Source: Plasmodiophora brassicae | Lineage: Eukaryota; Endomyxa: Phytomyxea; Phytomyxea; Plasmodiophorida | Assembly (NCBI GenBank): GCA_036867785.1 | Contig: CP145421.1 | Coordinates: 310,001-374,000, forward strand | DNA: 64,000 nt | Direction: 5' to 3' | Part shown: positions 24,486 through 33,734 of the stretch, in pieces | Layout: every line of letters starts with the position of its first letter | How positions within the stretch are numbered: position 1 is the stretch's first letter | The notes under the pieces: model-generated | What the model saw: only the letters and a program-made list of their open reading frames with translations | The model's database searches: none | Told to the model about the DNA's origin: nothing | Position numbers and translations under genes: made by a program

Positions 24486-27068
24486 ATGGCGCCAGAGTCC
24501 ATTGGGATGCTGAAGCTGCTGCTCGTGAGCACCGTCACCGTCCGCTGCTGGAACGGCGTCAAGGGGCAGGCGACGTGCGACGACGACCCGTGCGCGTATC
24601 TCGGCAGGTCGTGCTGCCGCACGTACCCGTGCGTTAACGCCAGCTCGACAGCGCCTGTTGTCGAGCTGGCAGTCGTCATACCGTTCGACGTCGTCGGGGC
24701 TCAGATCGCCGTCCAACTTGCCGTCGACCATGTCAACGGCAAAGGGGTGCTCCTTCCCGGCACGGTGAAGCGCGTTCGCTGGCAGAGCTCACGAGGCACC
24801 CCGCTGGGCGCCATCAACGCGCTGGCCTGCACAGCGCTTACAAACGCCACGATGTTGACCGCTAAGGTTCCCATGGTGATCGGCCCGATGTACTCTAGCG
24901 AGGTCGTCTCCGGTATGGCCCAGATGGCCAGCTTCATAGGCCTGCCGGTCATCGCGCCTGTCGCTGGATCCACGACGCTCAACGATAAGGTGTGCTGCCC
25001 CTTGCGCTCGGCCATTATATTTGGGCGCTGATTCGCAGCCAGGTTCTATACCGGACCGTGTCAAGGATGATAAATGACGATAGCCTGGCCGCGTTGGCGA
25101 TGGTCCACATCGTGCAGCATTTTGGCTGGAACACGGTCGTCGTCGTCTATTCGTCCGATGCACAATCCGTATCAGTCACGAATATCATCGTCGAGCAGTG
25201 CAAGAACGTCGGCATTTCGATCCTGTTCGCGCTGATCATCCAGCCGAATACGCTCCAGGACACGATGCAGCGTATCAAGGACAGCAACGTGCGCATCGTG
25301 CTCGCTCCCGTCAGTCTGCCCGATGGGCCCAGCGTGTTCCAGGCTGTCCACGCCGCTGGCCTTGATTCCAGCCAGTTCGTCTGGGTGGGCGGGTCACAGG
25401 TACGACGTCGCAGAGCAATACGGACAGGTCGAAGCTCAGGGTTGGCACGGCCCAGGTGTCCCCCTACATCACAACGGTGGTCCCTGCGAACTTGTTCCGG
25501 ATCTGGCCATACATCAACGCGTCCTTGCCAGACGTGCGCGATGTCACGACGGCCTGGCAGGCGTTATACGCATCGAACCCGAACATTACGTTTGGCATTC
25601 CAGTATGTACTTCGAGTTGCTTCGTTACGGCCCCGGTCCTCAAACGCTTCCCAGAAACCCGTCGACATCCAGTTCAACGTCTACGATGCGGTCGTCTTTG
25701 TAAGTCGGCCCGAACGCTCCCGGATCAACTCGTAACCTTGGCCTGCGTAGGGGTTCACTGTCCTGCACGAAATGCATCAAGCGGGTCTGCAATGGAACCA
25801 GACGTCAATCTTGAACGGGATCCGTTCAACGACGATGATGGGTACAACTGGGCACGTCCAGCTGAACAGCATCGGGAACCGCCTGGGAACATATGCGGTG
25901 TGGCAGTGTCAGAGACCCGTGAACGCCGCCCCTTCGACAACGCCGGGCACTTGGTTGAATGTGGCAACGCTAGGCGTAACCGTGCAGTCGTGGCAGGATA
26001 CGGACACGCCTGTGAAGTGGGCGGATGGGCGCGTGACACCGCCTGTGCAATTGCCCGAGATCCGGTCAGCGCGCCTGAGCGCGTCCGCCGGTGTTATATT
26101 GGCCCTCGTTGTGTTCTCATCTCTGGGATCCATCATGGCTATTGCCCTCCTCGTGTTCAATGTCTACCATCGAAACCTGACCTTCATCAAGATGTCGTCA
26201 CCCACGATCAACAACGGCATCATCCTGGGAACCATCCTGTCCTTCGTCTACATCATCCTGTCAGCAGCGCAGGAGAGCACGAACGATGTCTCGCAGATCG
26301 CCCAGCTCTGCTCGTCTCGTGTCTCTGTCCTCTGCATCGGATTCACCATGGCGTTTGGCGGCCTGGCCGCTAAGACCTATCGAGTCAGCATGATCTTCTC
26401 GGCCAGTAAGGAGATGAAGGTAACACCTTATCGACGTGTGAGGCAACCATCAGCCTGATGGTTCACGGATTCAGACCGTCCTGATCAAGACGGCAGTGCT
26501 GGTTCGCTCCGTCCTATTTCTGCTGGTTGTGGACATTGTGATCCTGTCGGTTTGGCTTGCAACGGATCCCCTGCAGGCCGGTTTCGTCCAGTTGCCATCG
26601 CACGACGATTCCGACTCGGTTGTACAACCATACGTCATCCAGTGTTCATCGTCGAAAATCGATACGTTCCTGGCCGTCATCTACATCTACAAAGGCGCGC
26701 TCATGATTCTAGCCGCCGCGTTCGCCTATCAAACCAGGAACGTGGAGATCCCGGCGCTGAACGATTCTCGGCAGATCGGACTGTCCATCTTCACATGCAG
26801 CCTGATCGCCGTCATCGTCGTCCCTGTCCTCGGGTTCATCAGCGCCGACCAACCGTCATCGTCCTTCGTCCTGTCGAACATGTCCATCTTCTTCGCGTCC
26901 GCGGCAACGCTGACCACCCTGTTCGTCCCGAAAATCTCGGCGATCATGGACGGCTCGGCCCAGGACAAGACGAAACGCCGAGGGCCCCTCGTGCCGAAAG
27001 CGATCACTCCCGCCCCCGCGTCCGCAGCTTCCCACGCAACGGACACGAACCCCGTTGAGAGCAAGTGA
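24486..27068 (+). CDS. Class C GPCR (GABA-B-like receptor), copy 2
   Basis: Paralogue of the receptor at 14260-16857, with the same domain order. It has a signal peptide (an ATG at 24507, MLKLLLVSTVTVRCWNG, is an equally good start), Cys-rich CDDDPCAYLGRSCC, a ligand-binding lobe with HFGWNTVVVVYSSDAQS, seven membrane helices and TM7 TLFVPKI. Six exons match copy 1 position for position: 24486-24989, 25043-25399, 25456-25602, 25655-25699, 25751-26419, 26475-27068; exon 4 is 45 nt in both. The membrane part is much more alike between the copies than introns or the extreme ends, as expected for an older duplication under selection. It ends ATDTNPVESK, a tail different from that of copy 1. Confidence 0.88.
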
Positions 27069-27285
27069 TGACATAAATTATTACACCAGAAGCACGCCGA
27101 ATGTTCAGCGGGATGTAGCTCACAGTCGTTGCCGCCGAACAATTTGCAGCTCCCGGTCGTTGCCGCCGAACGCTGTGAGTGAAACGAGCTGGAACAGTTT
27201 CCGCCACAAAAACGCTCCTGGTCGTGACAGGCAGCAGCCAGCCAGCAGGTGGTGATGTCATTTTGACGATGCCGTCGTTATCGCT

Positions 27286-28887
27286 ATGAGGCTGGGGTTG
27301 GTGTGGCGGCGCGTCCTGGTCGGTCGGCGGGCGCCGCGCCGGTGGCTGTCGACGTTGCGGGACGAGGTCGCCGACAAGTTCGACCTGGTCGTGATCGGCA
27401 GCGGGCCCGCCGGGCAGAAATGCGCCATCAACGCGGCGAAGATGGGCAAACGGGTCGCCATCATCGACCGGGGCCAAATGATCGGTGGCGTCTGCGTCCA
27501 CACGGGGACGATCCCGAGCAAGACCTTCCGTGAGGCGGTCCTGTACCTGACTGGATACAGGCAGCGCGGGTTCTACGGGCGCGATCACCAGGAACGCGAT
27601 GAAATCCTGTTCACTGATATCCTGGATCGCGTCAAGAAAGTCGAAGGCTGGGAGACTGAAATCATCCTGTCGCAGCTGAAGCGGAATAACGTCGCTGTTA
27701 TCAAAGGAACGGCCTCGTTCATCGACGAGCACCGGATCCAGGTCGACCACGACGTTTCCGTTGGCCCCGATGAGGTCGTGCACGAGAACGCCGTGATCGA
27801 GTTCGACCATGCGCTGATCGCGACAGGAACCTATCCGGCGCGATCGCCGCTGTATCCGTTCGACTCGAAGTACGTCTTCGACAGCGACACGATCCTGTCG
27901 GTAACGCCTGGGCGCGTCCCGAAGAACATGATCGTGATCGGCAGCGGCGTCATCGCCATGGAGTACGCGTCGATGCTGAACGCGCTCCAGGGCTCTCGCG
28001 TTACGATCGTGGACAAGGCGCCGGGGTTCTTGTCATTTGTCGACCAGGAGATCCTGGATGTACTTCGGGATAGCATGCGCTCTAACGGGGCGACATTCCG
28101 TCTGGGTGAGGTCGTGACCGGCGTTGACGTCAAGGACGGCCGCGTTCGCGTCACGCTGGAAAGCAACAAAGTCGTGAAGGGCGACGCGCTTCTCTATGCA
28201 GTCGGGCGGCAGGGCAATACTGCCGGGCTCAACCTGGAGGCTGTCGGGATTCCCACGAGTTCCCGTGGGCTGATCTCCGTCAACGCAAGTTACCAGACGA
28301 GCGTGCCGCATATCTACGCGGCCGGTGATGTGATTGGGTTCCCGGCGCTTGCATCCGTCAGCCAGGAGCAGGGCCGCATCGCATCGAACCACATGTACAA
28401 CATCCCGGTCGACTCCACGCACGCCATGTTCCCGTATGGCATCTACACGATTCCCGAGATTTCCATGGTCGGACAGAACGAGGCGGAGCTGTCCAAGAAG
28501 AAGGTCGCCTACGAGACGGGCGTGGCCAAATTCGATGAACTTGCCAAAGGCCAGATGCTTGGCCTGAAGGTGTCGCCGTCATATGCGTGCTCTGCGCGTT
28601 GCTCATGGGGTGTGTCGTGCAGCATGGGTTCTTGAAGGTCATCTTCTGCCCACACACGCGCAAGCTTCTGGGCGTCCACGCGATCGGGGAGAACGCCACC
28701 GAGATCATCCACATTGGGCAAGTTGTCCTGACCATGGGTGGCACGATCGACTACTTCAGGGATCACGTCTTCAACTTCCCCAGCTTCGCCGAAGTACGCC
28801 CGTTGTCCTCCGCTGCCACATGTCGTATCTCACCCATGCTGCCAGGCATATCGAGTCGCTGCACTGGATGGCATCAACCGACTGTAG
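27286..28887 (+). CDS. sthA: Soluble pyridine nucleotide transhydrogenase (SthA type), mitochondrial
   Basis: A flavoprotein of the disulfide-reductase fold that moves hydride between NAD(H) and NADP(H). N-terminus MRLGLVWRRVLVGRRAPRRW followed by LSTL is a mitochondrial-like presequence. Then come the FAD motif VVIGSGPAGQKCAINAAKMG, GGVCVHTGTIPSKT, the NAD motif IVIGSGVIAMEYASML, AAGDVIGFPALAS and YTIPEISMVGQNEAEL. The active-site block has one Cys followed by Thr (CVHTGT), as in SthA, where dihydrolipoamide dehydrogenase would have CxxxxC. Three exons: 27286-28569, 28623-28793 (HGFLKVIFCPHTRKLLGVHA), 28846-28887, which encodes AYRVAALDGINRL, the expected SthA C-terminus. All introns are phase 0. 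Confidence 0.9.
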
Positions 28888-28992
28888 ACCCTGTCTAATA
28901 GAATACCGAATCGGCAGCCCGGCTTCGTCTGCAGGATACTGTTTGATTGCTATTGATTTTAGGGATAATAAGAGTGTACGCAGTGTCATCGG

Positions 28993-30250
28993 TTAACCCA
29001 CTTTCTTCTGCCGCCATATCGCGTCCATGCTGGACCGCAGGACTATCCTCGGGATATCGATCATGAATGTCTTTGGGATCGCAGTCGATGTCGAGACGAT
29101 CCACCAGCCCCCGCGGTTCACGGTGCTGACGGCGCTCACGACGCCGTTCACCACTCTCCCCAGCGTACCGCTGCCTGCACAGCAACCACTCCAGTCAATA
29201 GCGATATCGCAGACTGCCGTTCGGTCTACCCGGGGAGGACACCGGTTCTGCCTCGCTGCCCTCGGTGATGGCGACACCCATGACCGCTTCGACCAGCATC
29301 TCCTCCAGTTTGCGTCTCTCGACCTGCGAATCATGCAACTTGACCTGTGTGTCGATCAGCTCGCGCTCCAGGGCTCTGGTGCTCTGTGGCGAGGAGCGCT
29401 CCTCCATATCCATCATCAACCGCTCGATGCTGGCGACATTGGTCCCCAGGCTGGCCCGACATTCTTCGACCTTCCTCAGTATCCGATCGTTGTGCTCTCT
29501 ACACGATCAGTCGTCTCAGGATCCATCCCTGACACGCTTCTGCGTCCCCGTCACGCCGACCTGATTTCCTGGCCGAGCCGAACCAGTCGCTGATGCCTCA
29601 TACGTCGTGCAGCGTGAACCCGCCTGCCGGTCTGCAGTACAAGGCGCATCTCCGCCTGAACCCGACGTGTCTCGCTCTGGATTGCATGGGCCAGCTCAGC
29701 ATCTGCCGGTCTGGTGAATGCGCCGTTGGCCCACATGGGGCACATTACAACTGACTGGCCAACCGCGCGTCAATCAGATTGCCGTTCAGGTCGTGCAGGT
29801 CGTCGTCGTGAGCCACGGCAGCATTCGACCGCACCGTGGAGAACCCGTGCGCGATCGCCTCCTTCTGGGCAGCGAAATCCTTCGCGGCGGTGCTGAGACG
29901 ACGACGGACGCGCTCACGACGGGCGACATCCTACGATTTTCTGGGCGGGCTCGCTGTTCAACTTCTCCAGCATATCTGCAAGGCGATCGTGAACGGCGTC
30001 GAGGACGACGTCTTCGTCGAAATCGTCGTCGATCGTATCGAACGGCACATGGGCGACCTGGTACTGGAACAGGCCCGTCAGCTGACGAATCCCCGTCCGG
30101 ACGTCGATCACGCCCTTGGCGATCTGGCACATGACAGGTTAACGGAGGCGATTCGTCAGTGTGTCTGGCGGCGCGAACCGCGGCGCGATCCATGTTCAGG
30201 TCGGGCGTGCTGGAGGCCGCCCGCTCGACGTAGGGCGTCGCTCTCATGAC
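28993..30250 (-). CDS. Coiled-coil protein, unidentified, multi-exon
   Basis: Several - strand exons in compatible order. A probable start MRATPYVERAASSTPDLNMD lies at 30247. An exon after CCAG at about 30117 reads IAKGVIDVRTGIRQLTGLFQ..FDTIDDDFDEDVVLDAVHDR; then DFAAQKEAIAHGFSTVRSNA (about 29889), AELAHAIQSETRRVQAEMRL (about 29690) and ALERELIDTQVKLHDSQVER (about 29370). All are charged and helical with heptad spacing. The C-terminal exon can be read in two frames (stop at 28993 or 28895), so the end is uncertain. Neighbours with cytoskeletal roles suggest a cytoskeletal or ciliary protein, but I do not recognise the family. Confidence 0.5.
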
Positions 30251-30624
30251 TGTTTCCGCGTCCCCTGCGACTGACGATCGGGTCGGGACGTCGGATGCGC
30301 CCCCGTGATCCAGCCTGGAATAGTCCTCTCGAGCGGCCCTGACGCAACGCGATCCACCTCACCCCGCGCAGGGACGCGTCACAGGAACGGCCTCAGTTCG
30401 ATCATCGTCATGGGGCCTCCGTATTCACCCAGGTGGAATACGTACCACCGATACGTATTTAGTGTACGGCTCGCCCTCATGACAGCGTTTATGCGGCCCC
30501 TCGGGTCGGGGGCGTCTGATGCAACCGGCGACCCAGCTGGGAATAGATCTCGAGTATCGCAGGAACAGCGCCTCGCCACTGAGATCGATCGTCATGGGAT
30601 CTTCGGGTACCCCTTAGGTGCCTA
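30251..30624. promoter_or_regulatory. Divergent promoter interval
   Basis: 374 bp between the divergent starts of the two coiled-coil genes (30247 on the - strand, 30625 on the + strand). No gene was seen; no specific element was recognised. Confidence 0.35.
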
Positions 30625-31494
30625 ATGTCAACGCCGGCGAGCAGCAGTGCTCTGCTGTTCCTGGCCGGGGACCCGACCGCCGAGCCGGCTGCCCTGACCG
30701 CCGAGGAAGAACTGCGGCGCGAAGTCGACGAGCTGAAAAAGGAGCTGAAGTGGACGCAGGAGAAGCTTCAGGCGGTGACAACGTCGTTAAACGTCTGCGA
30801 GCAGGACAGGGTGGCGGCTTTGTCGCGGATCGCTGAATTGGAGAAATCGAGGCTCCCCGTGCCCGGGAGCAGCGGCCAGAAGATTGGCCTAGCGCAGCAG
30901 TTAGAGGCGCTGGCCCAGGCGTTGCATTCAGCGAGCGCCGAAGTCGAAGCCAACGAGATGGAGCTCCAGCTGGAGCGGCGTCGGCGGGAATCAGCGAAAT
31001 CCATCGCGGATGAGCTGATCCACCGCCTGACCACCAGCGATGCTGACAACACGGCCGGCGGCGACAATGTCGATGCGCATCAGCACCATCATGCTGCGGA
31101 GCGTAAGCCGAACCAGATGCCGACCGTTCCTGGACGGCGCACGCAGAAGGTGTCCAGATCGGTGAGGCAGCCGTGCTGGCATCAAGGTTGCCCATGGTGG
31201 CTGAAACGTTCCGTTTACATACAGAACGCGGCGACGGTCGACAAGGCCATCGAGCATCTCAAGTCCCGGTTCCAGCAGATGAACGTGATGATCCCGTTCG
31301 TCCGGGAGGACGACTTCACCTACAGGCTCGGCAGCGAACGCCTGTACATCCAGGTCCAGAGCGGGAAACTCGTCGGTACGCGCCGCCGTATCGTGTCGCT
31401 GTCTCCTGGACGTCGCCTGACTGACGATGGAAACGCAGTACGGATGGGCGGCAAGTTCATCGACCTGTTGCAGTGGCTCGAGACACGATACTAG
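30625..31494 (+). CDS. Coiled-coil protein with C-terminal GAR (Gas2-related) domain
   Basis: ATG at 30625. N-terminal half is a coiled coil (EEELRREVDELKKELKWTQE, then AQQLEALAQALHSASAEVEA). After a linker the C-terminus reads MIPFVREDDFTYRLGSERLY, IQVQSGKLVVRMGGKFIDLL and ends QWLETRY. This has the GAR pattern: a basic or hydrophobic strand, YR(F/L)G, then (V/L)MVRVGGGW..L..FL. The domain binds microtubules in Gas2 and spectraplakins. Two introns restore the reading: one after RRTQK (about 31149, acceptor TACAG|AAC) and one 65-nt intron between GKLV and VRMGG. There is no CH domain, so this is not a Gas2 protein proper. It may be a compact microtubule- or axoneme-associated protein. Confidence 0.7.
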   Translation: MSTPASSSALLFLAGDPTAEPAALTAEEELRREVDELKKELKWTQEKLQAVTTSLNVCEQDRVAALSRIAELEKSRLPVPGSSGQKIGLAQQLEALAQALHSASAEVEANEMELQLERRRRESAKSIADELIHRLTTSDADNTAGGDNVDAHQHHHAAERKPNQMPTVPGRRTQKVSRSVRQPCWHQGCPWWLKRSVYIQNAATVDKAIEHLKSRFQQMNVMIPFVREDDFTYRLGSERLYIQVQSGKLVGTRRRIVSLSPGRRLTDDGNAVRMGGKFIDLLQWLETRY

Positions 31495-31740
31495 TCGTGT
31501 CCGGCATTCGGCGGCCCAGCGCTGGGTGTCATCCCCCCCCCAAAAATACGAATTGGACTAAGTTGGCGTGGTGGCGACTGGCGCAGTTTTGCGTCCAGGC
31601 GGCTACAGCCGTACAAAAAGGATGGCAGTGGGGCCCGCTGGCTTTACAACTACAGCAGCGGCAGTCAGGGGCGGGGCGGAGTTTGCCGGCAGCTGCCAGT
31701 TGGAACGTGGAACGATTGGCAGCGGACGGCGCAGGGAGGC

Positions 31741-32942
31741 ATGGTGAGGAATAGGAGGCAGGTCAGGCGCCGGGACGCGCATCACAGAGTGGTGTCGGAC
31801 GAGGTCGTCCTGCTGGGCGACGGCACGCCTGTATCCTGGGCACGCGCGGCTTCGCGCTCCCGGGACGACGACGCACCCGGGCGCTCTGCCGACATGCCGG
31901 AGCGCTCTGACGACGATGGTGGTGCCGAGCAGGGCGGGCGTTCTGAGACGCGCTTGTTTGTGCCGCGGGGCACCGTGCACGGCAAACGTATCGACTGACT
32001 CCACGCTGTTGACGCAGATGGACAGCGATGAACGCCGACCAACTGCTGACTGTGTTCTCGTTCCTCGATGGATACAGGTCCGTATGGAGGTTGCTGGATA
32101 TGTCCCTGTGCTGACGCGGCTGGCTGCAGTATCGGGAGATGCACGCGCGTGTGCCGCGAATGGCGGCGGGTCAGCGAAATGCCCAGTTTATGGCAGATGG
32201 TGTGTAAGGCGGTTTTTGGTCCGCCGTTGCGCCTGTACAAGGCTCTCAGCTGGAAAGACGTCAGATCTGGTTTCCATTGTCGCGTGCTCCGCCCCGAACT
32301 GATACCGAGCCGCAGAAATTCCTGCATGACGCCCATCTTCGGTACGACGGCATCTACTGTCTTCAGGTGACCTACTGGGCGCAAGGTTCGGCACAGTCCA
32401 ACTACGAGCCGTTGAAGTTTTCGTACTATCGGTATTTGAGATTCTTTCCGAACCGAAAGGTAACGGGTTGCCCCCGCTGAGTGCCATCGTCTTCGGGGCT
32501 GACTTGCCCGCCTGCAGGTATGGTATTCTCTGATGAATGACCCTCCGCCGTTGGCGATCAATCGGTATATGGAGCGTCATCCAGGTGCAGGCGATCCGGC
32601 CATCTTTGAAGGTTTCTAAGTAGCGGTCACTGTCGTTGATGACGTTGACGTTCTAATTTGTAACACATAGGAGAGTACCGAATGAAGAGTTCGAGAGTGT
32701 CGTGCATTGTTGTCATGCGACACATGACAGCGGGCCTAAAGGTCGTAGTTCATTCCACGATACCAGGTACGTTGGCACCCGTTTGGTGTCGTAAGGAACT
32801 GCGCGCTCCTAATCGCCCATCGCCAGGCGCGTTCAATCGGTTGAAGTTCGTATCGTTAGTGTCGCTTACGAGCGACCGTGAAATCGGCTGCGAATTCCGC
32901 GTCCCCAATGCCCCATTTACCTTCATACACGTCAACTGGTGA
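31741..32942 (+). CDS. FBXO9: F-box only protein 9-like (FBXO9/Hrt3 family)
   Basis: Substrate receptor of SCF ubiquitin ligases. ATG at 31741 opens a charged N-terminus. After introns the F-box reads MNADQLLTVFSFLDG then RCTRVCREWRRVSEMPSLWQ (32028-32220). The family's C-terminal domain follows in small exons: LRYDGIYCLQVTYWAQG, YYRYLRFFPNRK, then VWYSLMNDPPP (acceptor CCTGCAG at about 32518), GEYRMKSSRVSCIVVMRH (from about 32672), and FNRLKFVSLVSLTSDREIG..FTFIHVNW with TGA at 32940-32942. These match FBXO9 blocks (RFDGVY, YYRY.RFFP, G.YRL, FF..V). Phases agree at each splice. The TPR-like N-terminus of animal FBXO9 is absent. The first two introns have weak donors (GTTTGT, GTCCGT). Confidence 0.8.
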
Positions 32943-33734
32943 TGGCCGGTGCACCCTAGATACATTAACATTTATCCCAATCATCTAAGGGTAATGCTAT
33001 ACGCTGATGCGTATCGTAGTCGTCAGGAAGGTGAGCTGGGAGCTGCGGTCGAATCAAGGCACGGGTGACGCCACATTCCGTTACCTGGGCGCAGGGCCCG
33101 AGTTCTGAAATACGCAGAATGATATATCCCAGTTATTACAGCCAGCCCATTGAACACCGCCTCAGTCTACTGTTCAGCTGTGCTCAATCCCTGACGACGG
33201 CGACTTTATCCGGGAATTACACCAGTGATCATCGGACATGTTATAATTATTATCAGCAGGGACCTGCTCAAGCACAGCAGAGCTGTCGCAGGCGCTAATG
33301 TCAGAAACTGACGATCTCGATGCAACGCCAAACGTCACACTCCTGCAACGCGCCGAATGTTTATCAACAGGCAGAGCATTCGGACAGACCCAGATCAGGA
33401 ATGCTCTCCTGGACGCAAGAGACTACCGACAGGGGCGACTGCCCACCTGACATCATTCGACTAGCGCGCACATAACTGAACATGACTGCTGACGAAGTTC
33501 ACTTGGTATTACTCTTCCTCTCGTTATGTATACACGATGGAATGTTGCCGCAGGCGGGCCCCGGAAGAGACTAACAGTACTAGGCCTTACCTGAAACACA
33601 TATGATACACGATTGTAGACTACGTCCACGAAATTAAACGATCCCACCACTGTTTCTGCATGTATTGTTCTTCAGCTCAATGTCATGGGGATTGACCGTA
33701 CGGTGCACCGTGCCACATGTGGTAGCTAGTCTCC
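32943..33734. other. Intergenic, lower GC, nothing recognised
   Basis: About 790 bp between FBXO9 and the large inverted duplication, visibly richer in A and T than its surroundings. The only frames are short and have no domain. I see no gene, RNA or transposon end. Confidence 0.4.

Noticed and set aside
27286-28887. Dihydrolipoamide dehydrogenase
   Set aside because: The second redox Cys is Thr (CVHTGT), and the C-terminus matches SthA rather than the HAHPTLSE block of dihydrolipoamide dehydrogenase.
31782-32561. 259-codon - strand frame
   Set aside because: Antisense to the FBXO9-like exons, whose family blocks and splice sites lie on the + strand.
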